The notes beneath the pieces are model-generated. The model did no database searches, was not told the origin of the DNA, and saw nothing but the letters and a program-made list of their open reading frames with translations. Source: Leptospira limi (GTDB lineage: Bacteria; Spirochaetota; Leptospiria; Leptospirales; Leptospiraceae). From it: a DNA stretch of 64,000 nucleotides. Where the stretch lies: assembly GCF_026151395.1 (NCBI RefSeq), contig NZ_JAMQPV010000001.1, positions 186,001 to 250,000 of the forward strand, in the 5' to 3' direction. The translations under genes and the position numbers were made by a program. Of this stretch, positions 45,410 to 53,464 are shown piece by piece (the stretch's first letter is position 1; every line of letters starts with the position of its first letter).

Positions 45410-45540
45410 TCACAAAAACCTGGAAAATACCTTCAGGGAGGAAACAGGTGTAAATCCTGTGCTGACCCGCAACTGTAATCCAAACAACTGTTTGGTGAGC
45501 CAGATCTTCCCCGTAAAGAATTCCTCGCGGAAATGGAACT
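45410..45540 (+). ncRNA. Cobalamin riboswitch
   Basis: The B12 aptamer core is recognisable: GGGAG at 45436-45440, an ACAGGTGTAAATCCTGT segment (45444-45460), the B12-box-like GCTGACCCGCAACTGTAA at 45461-45478, a CCAAAC-AACT-GTTTGG hairpin (45480-45495), and GAGCCAGATCTTCCCC at 45497-45512, matching the usual GAGCCAG-A-GA-CCTGCC region. It lies about 200 bp before the first lipoprotein gene. Binding of adenosylcobalamin or a related form would repress that gene. Confidence 0.9.
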
Positions 45541-45552
45541 TTACACACTGAA

Positions 45553-45709
45553 TCCAAATGCCCACCATTTGGAGGAAAGGGGCCCCGAAGGCATCGGGGC
45601 ACCCGAAACAAGATTTACAAGGATACTTTTCCATTTGGAGGATCACTCCAAAGGAATCACTCATTGTCTTTCATTGCTTAGGAGTTCCCTAAACTTTTTA
45701 AAATTTAGG
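45553..45709 (+). promoter_or_regulatory. Expression-platform hairpins between riboswitch and lipoprotein gene
   Basis: Three perfect 7-bp hairpins follow the aptamer: CCAAATG/CATTTGG (45553-45571), GCCCCGA/TCGGGGC (45582-45600), and TTTGGAG/CTCCAAA (near 45634-45653). Just before the gene, CCTAAA (45688-45693) can pair with TTTAGG of the Shine-Dalgarno region (45704-45709), or its CCTAA with the upstream TTAGG (45678-45682). These pairings exclude each other, which fits translational control. There is no U-run terminator. Confidence 0.5.
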
Positions 45710-45717
45710 AAACGTAT

Positions 45718-46350
45718 ATGAAACGAACACACTTACAAACGACAGTCTTGATTGGACTACTCTTCTCCTTTTCCTTCTGCCAAATGGAAAAACAAGTTCC
45801 GGAATCTGATTCACAAACAAATCTATTGGTTGGACTACTTGCAGGCAGTGCCTTATCAACTTCGTTTTTGTTAGAATACAATGGACAATGGAACGCAGGT
45901 TATACGTATGATGCAAATAAACAAGTGACTCAAGCTTCCTTAACGGGAAGGCTCATCATCGCGACAAATCCAGATGGTTCCGGTAGTATCATTTCAGGCT
46001 TTGAAAAAAACTCTGATTACTTTGGCGGTGGGGATACAACCTATCGAATTTTATCCTTCGATAAATCCACACGAAGAATGTATTACCAAAACACACCTGG
46101 AGGAAATAACTCTTCTAATTCCACTTTTGGTAGAATCGATTACACACCTGTGACAACTACTGGTTGTGAACTAAGTGCAGCTAGATGTTTTTATTTTTGT
46201 GAAGCAGTTTATGGAAAAGCAACCTTAGCAGAAGTTCAAAACAGTACGATCACAAGTAATGCAACGAATTACTCCACAAACGGTTGCGCTGGGTTTACAT
46301 TTAACCGGGCACTTTCTAGAACCGAAAACTCAACTTGGACTGGACTTTAA
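45718..46350 (+). CDS. Riboswitch-controlled lipoprotein A
   Basis: This 210-residue protein has a lipoprotein signal ending F-C at about residue 21, followed by a Ser/Asp-rich tether. The mature part is rich in Gly, Ser, Thr and Asn, with beta-strand character, and contains four cysteines (C-E-L-S-A-A-R-C-F-Y-F-C and a later C-A-G-F). I recognise no family. An AGGAAA Shine-Dalgarno sequence lies before the ATG. The upstream cobalamin riboswitch indicates that it is expressed when cobalamin is scarce, suggesting a surface or periplasmic role in corrinoid capture. Confidence 0.75.
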   Translation: MKRTHLQTTVLIGLLFSFSFCQMEKQVPESDSQTNLLVGLLAGSALSTSFLLEYNGQWNAGYTYDANKQVTQASLTGRLIIATNPDGSGSIISGFEKNSDYFGGGDTTYRILSFDKSTRRMYYQNTPGGNNSSNSTFGRIDYTPVTTTGCELSAARCFYFCEAVYGKATLAEVQNSTITSNATNYSTNGCAGFTFNRALSRTENSTWTGL

Positions 46351-46390
46351 ATAGATTTTTTTTTAAACTGGAAAGGACACCACAACCAAG

Positions 46391-47242
46391 ATGAAAACAA
46401 AACTAATTCATTTCCTCCTCATTCTATCCTGTTTGTGGACTTTCCATTGCAAACCTTCTCAGTCGTCGTCATCGGAGGAAAAATTGGCAGCACTCATTCC
46501 TTTACTTGGGGCAAGTGCCAATGCTTCTGTTTGTCCTAAATCAACACTCCCTTCCGACATATTCCTTGCCAATACGGTGGTCAGTGCCTCCGCCAATGTA
46601 TCTGGATTTTCTGATCCGAAAAAAGCCATCAATGGAGTTTGTGGTGCTGGTGAACTAGTTGGGTCTCTTGATGTTTATGCATTAGAGACTACAGGGGCAG
46701 GTGCTACGATGGTTCTCAGTTGGGGAGGTAGAACTGTCAAAAATGTCCCAGACGCCACAGATTTTATTATTTATGATAATAGTTTTCGGATCTCTGGAGA
46801 TACCAATACCTATGCCATGGATCCCTCTGTGATCCAAGTCTCCCGTGATGGATCCATTTATTGTGGTTTTAATCCAAGTTATACGGCCGGAAATATCAAT
46901 CTAATTGCCAGCTGGACAAAGTTTGGTGGCCTAAGACCTGTGTACTTCAATATGACCACCAATCCCTTGTCAAACGAGGATTTATTTGTCAATACCGGCG
47001 GGTCTTTCCTTCTTGGTGGTGGGGACGGATTTGATTTGGATGATTTAGATCCAAGTGATCCAAACGATGTGAATTGTGATACAACTGCTGCCAACGATAT
47101 CAAAACGAATGGGTTTAAATTCGTAAAAATCACATCCGCAAGTAATGTAATCAACCCAGCAACAAGTAGCAATTTCCCTTGGCCACCAGGCAGTTATAAT
47201 GGAAGTGATATTGATGGGGTTGTTGCTCGCGAATTACAATAG
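46391..47242 (+). CDS. Riboswitch-operon lipoprotein B
   Basis: This 283-residue protein has a signal ending F-H-C and a Ser-rich tether (S-Q-S-S-S-S-E-E). The mature region contains a beta-rich carbohydrate-binding-like module (about 80-220), with D-A-T-D-F-I-I-Y-D-N-S-F-R and a V-S-R-D-G-S-I-Y-C-G-F motif. An acidic D-L-D-D-L-D-P-S-D-P-N-D-V stretch (about 215-230) could bind calcium. It starts 40 bp after gene A with no terminator visible, so both are in the riboswitch transcript. The pair resembles, in arrangement only, the cobalamin-capture lipoproteins BtuG/BtuH of Bacteroides. Confidence 0.72.
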   Translation: MKTKLIHFLLILSCLWTFHCKPSQSSSSEEKLAALIPLLGASANASVCPKSTLPSDIFLANTVVSASANVSGFSDPKKAINGVCGAGELVGSLDVYALETTGAGATMVLSWGGRTVKNVPDATDFIIYDNSFRISGDTNTYAMDPSVIQVSRDGSIYCGFNPSYTAGNINLIASWTKFGGLRPVYFNMTTNPLSNEDLFVNTGGSFLLGGGDGFDLDDLDPSDPNDVNCDTTAANDIKTNGFKFVKITSASNVINPATSSNFPWPPGSYNGSDIDGVVARELQ

Positions 47243-47266
47243 GTACCAAAGCAATTATGTCAGATG

Positions 47267-47284
47267 GGTTCACTGTTCTGAACC
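47267..47284 (+). terminator. Weak hairpin after the lipoprotein pair
   Basis: Six-base arms GGTTCA (47267-47272) and TGAACC (47279-47284) with a 6-nt loop lie 24 bp after the lipoprotein B stop, followed by a short ATTTGTAAAAAAC tract. It is weak and lacks a proper T-run, but it is the only stem in the gap before the methyltransferase. Confidence 0.28.
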
Positions 47285-47378
47285 ATTTGTAAAAAACAGT
47301 CCAAAATAGTTCGTATTTCAGTTGACCAATTTTGAAAAAGAGTTCTTTATTTAGAACCACTCCTCTGGCGAATTCACT

Positions 47379-48158
47379 TTGAGCGAAAACCTTTATACAC
47401 AAAAAATATCCATTCAGGATGAGATGCCCAGATTATCAGCACAGGCCAACCTCCTGAAGCTCCTGCTTGAGCCATATTTAGATTCCATCGAGTACCAAAA
47501 AGAAGTGGGTACGGCTCTGGATGCGGGAGCGGGTCCAGGTGTTCTCACCAGTTTTCTCATGAAGAAAAATCCAAACCTCAAATGGTCTGCTTGTGACATC
47601 TCCGAGGATATGGTCCAATACTGTAAGTTGGTGTATCCAAAAGTAGACTGGAAGGTCTCTGATGTTCGTTCATTGGATTACCCAGACAATCATTTTGATT
47701 TTATTTTTAATTCGATGGTTCTCATCCACATCAAAGAACCTGAAAAAGCTCTGAAAGAATTCTACCGAGTGTTAAAACCAGGCGGGAAGGTTCTCATCCA
47801 TTGTCCAAATGACAAAACCTTTACTGGCCCACAGGTCCTTTTGGATATGGTTGCCAAACATGCAACCATCCACCCTGCTGACAGGTTTGTGATGGAAAAA
47901 ATTCCGGGAATGATGGAATCTTTGGGTTTCCAATTGAAACATAGAACCGACTTTATCGCATCCAATGATGGCAATGATGACAAACCGACAGTCGAATACC
48001 CAAAAATTCATTTGGGAATGATGACAGGATGGTCTATGATGTCTTTTATGGGACATCCAGATGGGATGCAGGATTTATATTCCAAATTACAATCAGAATA
48101 CATGTCCAATCGTGTGAAATTCACGATCAAATTAGAAACGCATTTGTACCAAAAATAA
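47379..48158 (+). CDS. Class I SAM-dependent methyltransferase
   Basis: The 259-residue protein has the motif I sequence L-D-A-G-A-G-P-G-V-L near residue 48, an acidic motif II (A-C-D-I-S), then the D-V-R-S-L-D-Y-P-D-N-H-F-D-F-I and V-L-K-P-G-G-K-V-L-I-H motifs of the Methyltransf_11 group. The substrate is unknown. The start is uncertain: the frame opens with TTG at 47379, and ATG at 47424 has a better AGGATGAG upstream. It is followed after 12 bp by the SiaB-like kinase, suggesting one transcript with the partner-switch genes. Confidence 0.85.
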   Translation: MSENLYTQKISIQDEMPRLSAQANLLKLLLEPYLDSIEYQKEVGTALDAGAGPGVLTSFLMKKNPNLKWSACDISEDMVQYCKLVYPKVDWKVSDVRSLDYPDNHFDFIFNSMVLIHIKEPEKALKEFYRVLKPGGKVLIHCPNDKTFTGPQVLLDMVAKHATIHPADRFVMEKIPGMMESLGFQLKHRTDFIASNDGNDDKPTVEYPKIHLGMMTGWSMMSFMGHPDGMQDLYSKLQSEYMSNRVKFTIKLETHLYQK

Positions 48159-48170
48159 ACGGAGGCAAAA

Positions 48171-48728
48171 TTGAACCCTAAGGCACCCATCATCATCGGT
48201 GAATACCACATCATTCCAGAAAATTTGCCTGCGGATGGCCAACTGAGATTGGTATTCCAACCGATCGATATGACCACCTATTGGCGCCGATGTGGTCTCA
48301 CAGCCAATTTCGTTGCAGGATTTTATTCGTATTGTTACGAAGCAAGTGAAACCAAAGCCAATTCACTTTCCACGATCATCAATGAACTTTTAGAAAATGC
48401 TTCTAAATTCTCTAAAGCAAGAGAAGGTAGAATCAATGTAGAATTAAAACAATATGGAAATCTTTTAAGAATTGATGTTTTAAATGTGGCGTCAAAAACC
48501 TTAAGAGATAGTTTTGAGCTTTTTGTGAACAAACTCATATCAGAAAACGTGGAGGAGATGTATTTTTCTACACTCGAAACCAAAGAAGATGGAGATACCA
48601 AGTCTGGACTTGGTCTTCTCATGATGTTAAAAGACTATCCTGTTCGTTTTGGTTATAGTTTCACTGAGATCGATGCCGATACTCATGAAATCACGGTAAG
48701 AGCAATTATCAACGTAGAAGAGATATAA
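48171..48728 (+). CDS. SiaB-like ATP-binding protein kinase of a partner switch
   Basis: I read a TTG start at 48171 because GGAGG lies 6-10 nt upstream. The 185-residue protein shows the HATPase fold of anti-sigma kinases: N71-E-L-L-E-N-A-S-K-F as the N box, and S-G-L-G-L-L-M-M-L-K-D-Y-P-V as the lid/G2 region. The size and pattern match SiaB-type (DUF6272) kinases. An N-terminal Y-W-R-R-C-G motif is shared with the protein at 52880. It probably phosphorylates the STAS protein encoded 13 bp downstream. SpoIIE phosphatases at 18871 and 50395 would reverse this. Confidence 0.82.
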   Translation: MNPKAPIIIGEYHIIPENLPADGQLRLVFQPIDMTTYWRRCGLTANFVAGFYSYCYEASETKANSLSTIINELLENASKFSKAREGRINVELKQYGNLLRIDVLNVASKTLRDSFELFVNKLISENVEEMYFSTLETKEDGDTKSGLGLLMMLKDYPVRFGYSFTEIDADTHEITVRAIINVEEI

Positions 48729-48741
48729 TAGGCGAAGCTTC

Positions 48742-49089
48742 ATGGAAATCAAAGACTTAGATTACAATATTCAATACGACGAAGCCACTAAGACTGTCAA
48801 ATTCACTGGATCTATCCGCTTGCAGAACTTACCCGCTTATGAACCTATCAAATTATTTTTAAGAGATGTAGCCAAACAATGCCAAGGGGCACTCCTCACG
48901 ATGGACTTTCGCGAACTTCAATTTGTGAACAGTTCGGGGATCACTACCCTTTCCATGTTCATTATTGATTCTAGAAAAAGTGCTACGTACCAAATCAAAA
49001 TCCAAGGATCCCTCAATGTTTCTTGGCAGTCAAAATCTCTCTCAAACTTCAAAAAACTTTGGGACCAAGTGGTTTTGGAAATTTCCTAA
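48742..49089 (+). CDS. STAS-domain antagonist, partner-switch phosphoprotein
   Basis: This 115-residue protein is a single STAS domain with the phosphorylation-site loop F-V-N-S64-S65-G-I-T-T-L, preceded by the L-L-T-M-D-F-R-E strand. Ser64 or Ser65 is the probable phospho-acceptor. It resembles the slr1659-type and SiaC-like regulators. It is encoded directly after its probable kinase and near a SpoIIE phosphatase, the classical partner-switch set. The output partner may be the cyclase at 51913 or the acyltransferase. Its gene converges on the acyltransferase gene with a 19-bp gap. Confidence 0.82.
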   Translation: MEIKDLDYNIQYDEATKTVKFTGSIRLQNLPAYEPIKLFLRDVAKQCQGALLTMDFRELQFVNSSGITTLSMFIIDSRKSATYQIKIQGSLNVSWQSKSLSNFKKLWDQVVLEIS

Positions 49090-49108
49090 ACCACAAACGT
49101 TTCACCAT

Positions 49109-50275
49109 TTACCTCGAACTTCCGCCCATCTCGTACAACCTTCTAAATTCGAGCATGCGGCGGGACATTTCATTGAACCTCTCCGCTAAAATCACAAACA
49201 AGTTGGTCAGTAATTTTACCGCTAATGTGGGACTTTGGATTTCCAATTTTTGAAATTCATTGGGTGTGAGGATGAGAAGTTTCGCATGATCCCTTACAAT
49301 GATATCAGCATTTCGATTGGACTTCGCTACAAAACCAAGTTCCCCAAAAATTTCACCTTGGTTTAAAATGGAGATGGTAGATCTAACTCCATCTTCTCTA
49401 TTCACCACAACTTCTACACTTCCATCCAATACACAAAACAAACCTTGGCTTTCTTGGTTTTGGTGGAACACGACATCACCATCTTCGTAATCAATTAAAT
49501 CAAGCATGGAGAGAAGTTTTTTAGATTCTTCCTCCGTAAACCCTCGTAAAAACGAGAGAAACTGGCTTGGAGGAAGCATCATATCATGAACAATATTTTG
49601 CCAAACTTCATCTCCTTCCATTGAGAAGAGAGGCCGAATGTCTTTGTATTCAGGGAACTTGGTTTCAAACAAATGAGCAAGTTCAGTTCCAGCAGGGAAT
49701 CTCTTCGCCAAACGAAGGAATGGTGAATGAATTTGTTTTAAGTATTCATTATCGTCTAACAAGAATACCATGGGAATCACAATTCCATATTCAGGGTGGT
49801 GGATGTTTTTTTTGTACATCCGATATCCAACTTGGTTGTACAGTCGCACCAAATGTGGATTGGTATCAATAAAATCGATGACGATCCCATTTTCTCTAGC
49901 ATGTTCATAAATCTTCATACAAAGCATACTCGCGGCTGCTGTATGACGGTATTCGCGTTTGACCATCAGTTTGGTCGACATGGAAACTTTGTCAGGGTAA
50001 AAGGGGCGGAAAAGATCCATTTCATATAAGTCTTCGCATTCCAAACTCCCATCCCTTCGGAAGTTGATACGAACGGTGCCGATGATCTCACCCTCTTCCG
50101 TTTCAGCGAGGAAAAGGTGGCCCGTTTCATCATACGGTTCTCTGATCATTTTGGTAGTATGGTCCGCATATTCCTGGACCCTGTTCATTTCTTGAACATA
50201 AATATCGTAGCGGAGGTGATAAATTTTATTACGATCTTCTTCCGTTGTTGCCAAATGGACTTTGATATGACTCAT
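49109..50275 (-). CDS. Acyl-transferase domain fused to a cyclic-nucleotide-binding domain
   Basis: The N-terminal 190 residues have a GNAT-like fold close to autoinducer or N-acyl-amino-acid synthases: L-R-Y-D-I-Y-V-Q-E-M near residue 25, G-T-V-R-I-N near 65, then T-N-P-H-L-V-R-L-Y-N-Q-V-G-Y-R near 140. Residues about 245-365 form a CNB domain with the phosphate-binding cassette F-G-E-L-G-F-V and the conserved Arg in S-N-R-N-A-D. So acyl transfer may be gated by cAMP or cGMP. A class III cyclase is encoded 1.6 kb away. It is divergent from the SpoIIE gene. Confidence 0.85.
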   Translation of the reverse strand: MSHIKVHLATTEEDRNKIYHLRYDIYVQEMNRVQEYADHTTKMIREPYDETGHLFLAETEEGEIIGTVRINFRRDGSLECEDLYEMDLFRPFYPDKVSMSTKLMVKREYRHTAAASMLCMKIYEHARENGIVIDFIDTNPHLVRLYNQVGYRMYKKNIHHPEYGIVIPMVFLLDDNEYLKQIHSPFLRLAKRFPAGTELAHLFETKFPEYKDIRPLFSMEGDEVWQNIVHDMMLPPSQFLSFLRGFTEEESKKLLSMLDLIDYEDGDVVFHQNQESQGLFCVLDGSVEVVVNREDGVRSTISILNQGEIFGELGFVAKSNRNADIIVRDHAKLLILTPNEFQKLEIQSPTLAVKLLTNLFVILAERFNEMSRRMLEFRRLYEMGGSSR

Positions 50276-50394
50276 ACGCGCCGTCCTCCTTAAAAATTTG
50301 AAAAATCATTTGCAATTTATGCAAAATGTATGACGTTATCAGTTAATTTTCCGCATTCTCTAGAACGAAATTTAAAGAAAGAAACCTTTACTCT

Positions 50395-51906
50395 ATGCCG
50401 CAATCCTCTTCCAACGAAAATCGCTTCGTCCTCTCGGACTACTACAAGAAACAACTTAAAGAGATTGCCTTCCAGGGGGAATTTAGGGCCGAAACCTTCG
50501 CCACAAAATTCCGATTTTTTTTCCTGGGATTTTTGGTTATCTTTGCCACACTCGGACTACTTTCGGGTCGTCCTCCTGTAGAGTTTTATTACCAAATCTC
50601 TGCCATCTTAGTTTTACTCTGTTACAACTTCGTAGTTCTGTATTCATTAAAGAAGTCGGGTAAATATCTCAATATATTTAAATTCTCTTCATCTTTTTTA
50701 GAGATCACTCTCCTTACATTTGTTACAGGGTATACGGCTTACTCCCAAAAAAACCCAAGTCTTGTGTATGCAGCTCCGATGATTTATGTCTTCTTCATCC
50801 TCATCGCTCTTGCATCCATACGTAATAATACTAAGACTATCATCTTTGCAGTGATTGTACTCATTGTTGAGTATGCATCACTCACCATTTATTTTTATCC
50901 TGAGATGACTGACCTCAATGCAAAACTCATGGAGTTGTCACAGTATCTCAAACCAAACTTCTTAGAAGAAAATAGTTCCTTCTTTCTTGTCAGTGCAGTA
51001 CCGATGGGAATTTTTCTCATCTTACTCTATATGGTTGTGACTGGTGGTTTGATTTTATACGCCATCCTCAACACATCCCGAACCACACAAGAACAAGCTG
51101 ACTTAATTTTTAATACAGAAAAACAAGCCATCCTTGAAGAGAACATGCGCCTCGGTATGGAATTAGACGTAGCAAGGCAAATCCAAGCCATGGTACTTCC
51201 CCGTAATGAGGAATTAAAACAAATTGGTGAGTTAGAAATTTCAGCTAGGATGGACTCTGCAAACGAAGTGGGTGGAGACTATTATGATGTTGTCCACCAT
51301 GAAGATGGAACGGTGTACATTGGTATTGGAGACGTAACAGACCATGGACTTGCTTCTGGTGTTGTGATGCTCATGACACAGTCCGCATTTATCACAACCT
51401 TACGATCTCAAGTGATTTCCTTGCGCGAATCACTTCGCTCCATCAACTCCATTTTGTTTTCTAACATCCATATGAGGATGAATGACATTCGTAACCTAAC
51501 ACTTTCATTATTTTCCTATAAAAATGGAGTGTTTACAACAGCTGGCCAACACGAAACCATCATGGTATACCGCCATGCTTCGAAAAAAACAGAAATCATC
51601 GATACTGTCGACAATGGAATGTTAGTTGGTCTAACAGAATCCATTGATGAATTCATTCATGAAAAACCCATTCCTTTACAACCAAAGGATATCATCTTAC
51701 TCTATACAGATGGGGCAACAGAAGCAGAAAATCCAAAACGAGAACAGTTCGGATCCCATCGATTGATAGAATCCTTGGAAAAACATGCGGACCTACCATC
51801 AACGGATGAAATTTTAGCAGCTATCTTCCAAGACATTTATGTATTCATAGATGGAATGGATGTGTATGATGACATCACAATCATGATCATGAGGAAACGA
51901 GGCTAG
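50395..51906 (+). CDS. Membrane SpoIIE/PP2C phosphatase of the partner switch
   Basis: This 503-residue protein has six transmembrane helices (about 40-225) without a large extracytoplasmic domain, a coiled coil (about 235-265) and a SpoIIE-type PP2C domain (about 270-503). Motifs are G-G-D-Y-Y-D-V, G-D-V-T-D-H-G and L-Y-T-D-G-A-T-E-A. It corresponds to SiaA in layout, since SiaA is also a membrane PP2C phosphatase. It would dephosphorylate the STAS protein encoded at 48742. The downstream cyclase gene starts 6 bp after its stop. Confidence 0.9.
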   Translation: MPQSSSNENRFVLSDYYKKQLKEIAFQGEFRAETFATKFRFFFLGFLVIFATLGLLSGRPPVEFYYQISAILVLLCYNFVVLYSLKKSGKYLNIFKFSSSFLEITLLTFVTGYTAYSQKNPSLVYAAPMIYVFFILIALASIRNNTKTIIFAVIVLIVEYASLTIYFYPEMTDLNAKLMELSQYLKPNFLEENSSFFLVSAVPMGIFLILLYMVVTGGLILYAILNTSRTTQEQADLIFNTEKQAILEENMRLGMELDVARQIQAMVLPRNEELKQIGELEISARMDSANEVGGDYYDVVHHEDGTVYIGIGDVTDHGLASGVVMLMTQSAFITTLRSQVISLRESLRSINSILFSNIHMRMNDIRNLTLSLFSYKNGVFTTAGQHETIMVYRHASKKTEIIDTVDNGMLVGLTESIDEFIHEKPIPLQPKDIILLYTDGATEAENPKREQFGSHRLIESLEKHADLPSTDEILAAIFQDIYVFIDGMDVYDDITIMIMRKRG

Positions 51907-51912
51907 GACTTT

Positions 51913-52848
51913 ATGGACAATGAAAAAGTTTTGGAAGAGGAACGAGCCAAATACGCGGAGTTAGAAGTTCTCTACCAAAACATCATTGATCATTCTACAG
52001 AAATCGAGAACGAACTCTTAGAGAATAACAAAAAGATCCAAATGTATTTGGATCGTATGCGCCGTTACCTTTCACCTCAATTGTATGAGATGATCACAGG
52101 TGCAGAAGTGGAAACATCGATTTCCCACCAAAGGCGAAAACTCACTATCTTTTTCTCTGATATTGTTGGTTTTACTACCATTACAGATTCAATTGAACCA
52201 GAAATCCTTTCTGATTGTCTCAACCAATACTTGGATGTAATGTCAAGTATCGCTATTAAATACGGTGGAACCATCGATAAATTCATTGGTGATGCCATCA
52301 TGATTTTTTTTGGTGCACCAACATTTGAAAACGACAAAGCTCATGCATTAAACTGTGTCAAAATGGCAATTGAAATGCGTGATAGTTTACCTGCGTTAGA
52401 CGAGTATTGGAGAAAATCTGGTATCAACCACAACTTAACCTGTCGAATCGGAATCAATACAGGTTATGTGACTGTTGGTAATTTTGGAACAAACGAAAGG
52501 ATGGATTACACCATCATTGGTGGTCCTGTGAATGTTGCTTCTCGTTTGGAACATGCATCAGAGGCAGGAGAAATATTGATTTCAAATGCAACCAAATCAC
52601 TGATAGACGAATACATCGATACCATTCCCAAAGGGGAAATTGTTGTAAAGGGTGTTCACACTCCAATTGAAACGTTTCAGGTGATTGGACTCAAAGATGA
52701 TAAAGATAAAAAGGACAATCCATTCTTAAAATTTGATGGAAAAGGTTTCCTTCTCAAACCATTACACTTTGACAAACTCAGCACAAACTCCGAAGAACGC
52801 CGATTAATGCAAAATGCATTAGAAAAAGCGCTTGCGGCATTGAAGTAA
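51913..52848 (+). CDS. Class III adenylate/guanylate cyclase with coiled-coil N terminus
   Basis: A coiled coil (about 5-50) precedes the cyclase domain (about 70-245). Metal Asp residues are D83 (F-F-S-D-I-V-G-F) and D127 (K-F-I-G-D-A). The transition-state pair is N207 and R211 (N-V-A-S-R). At the base-recognition site the motif is M-D-Y-T200-I-I-G-G, with Thr in place of Asp, as in class IIIb enzymes, and G-G in place of the usual G-D. It lies directly downstream of the SpoIIE gene, the position of SiaD in the Sia cluster, but it is a class III enzyme, not a GGDEF enzyme. It may be controlled by the partner switch. Confidence 0.9.
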   Translation: MDNEKVLEEERAKYAELEVLYQNIIDHSTEIENELLENNKKIQMYLDRMRRYLSPQLYEMITGAEVETSISHQRRKLTIFFSDIVGFTTITDSIEPEILSDCLNQYLDVMSSIAIKYGGTIDKFIGDAIMIFFGAPTFENDKAHALNCVKMAIEMRDSLPALDEYWRKSGINHNLTCRIGINTGYVTVGNFGTNERMDYTIIGGPVNVASRLEHASEAGEILISNATKSLIDEYIDTIPKGEIVVKGVHTPIETFQVIGLKDDKDKKDNPFLKFDGKGFLLKPLHFDKLSTNSEERRLMQNALEKALAALK

Positions 52849-52879
52849 TTCCGCTACATTTCTTAGTTGAACTACGAAT

Positions 52880-53464
52880 ATGCGAAAATATGGCAATCTA
52901 ACTCACACTGCTTTTTCTGAAAAAGAACCAGAGTCCATTATAGAAATCCATTTAAAACCTTTGGATTTGATGCGATACTGGCGCCGTATTGGAATTCTCT
53001 CCGATTTTATCGGTTATTTCTATGGGTTTTCCTTTTTACCCAATGTACCAACCGATTCGATGGATATGAAAAATTCAGAGATTGTCAATTCGATCTCCAC
53101 TGTATTCAACGAACTTTTGGAAAATGCAGCCAAGTATTCATATGATAAAAAAGCAGATATTGAAATTTCTCTGATCCATCGTGGAAAATCTTTTGAGATG
53201 TTAGTCCGAAACAAAACAAATGAATCAAATGTATCGGCTTATGAATCTAGTTTAAAAGAAATTTTTTCGGCAAAGGACTTAGAGAAATTGTACTTCCAAA
53301 AGATAGAATCCAATGACCCTGAGTCCAGTCGTTCAGGGATTGGTCTCATTATGGTATTAAAAGATTATCCTGTGGAAATGGAAGTGACTTTAGAATCGGA
53401 AGGTGATTCCACCATCATCACAAGTAGAATTGTTTACTTTACAGACGTGTCCCTTCAATCATAA
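52880..53464 (+). CDS. Second SiaB-like ATP-binding kinase
   Basis: This 194-residue protein is paralogous to the gene at 48171: M-R-Y-W-R-R-I-G near residue 35, F-N77-E-L-L-E-N-A-A-K-Y as the N box, and S-G-I-G-L-I-M-V-L-K-D-Y-P-V. It lies 31 bp after the cyclase. It might be a second kinase for the same STAS protein or for one encoded elsewhere. Two kinases with one STAS and one local phosphatase is a doubled partner switch. Its 3' end overlaps the convergent TetR gene by 26 bp. Confidence 0.82.
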   Translation: MRKYGNLTHTAFSEKEPESIIEIHLKPLDLMRYWRRIGILSDFIGYFYGFSFLPNVPTDSMDMKNSEIVNSISTVFNELLENAAKYSYDKKADIEISLIHRGKSFEMLVRNKTNESNVSAYESSLKEIFSAKDLEKLYFQKIESNDPESSRSGIGLIMVLKDYPVEMEVTLESEGDSTIITSRIVYFTDVSLQS

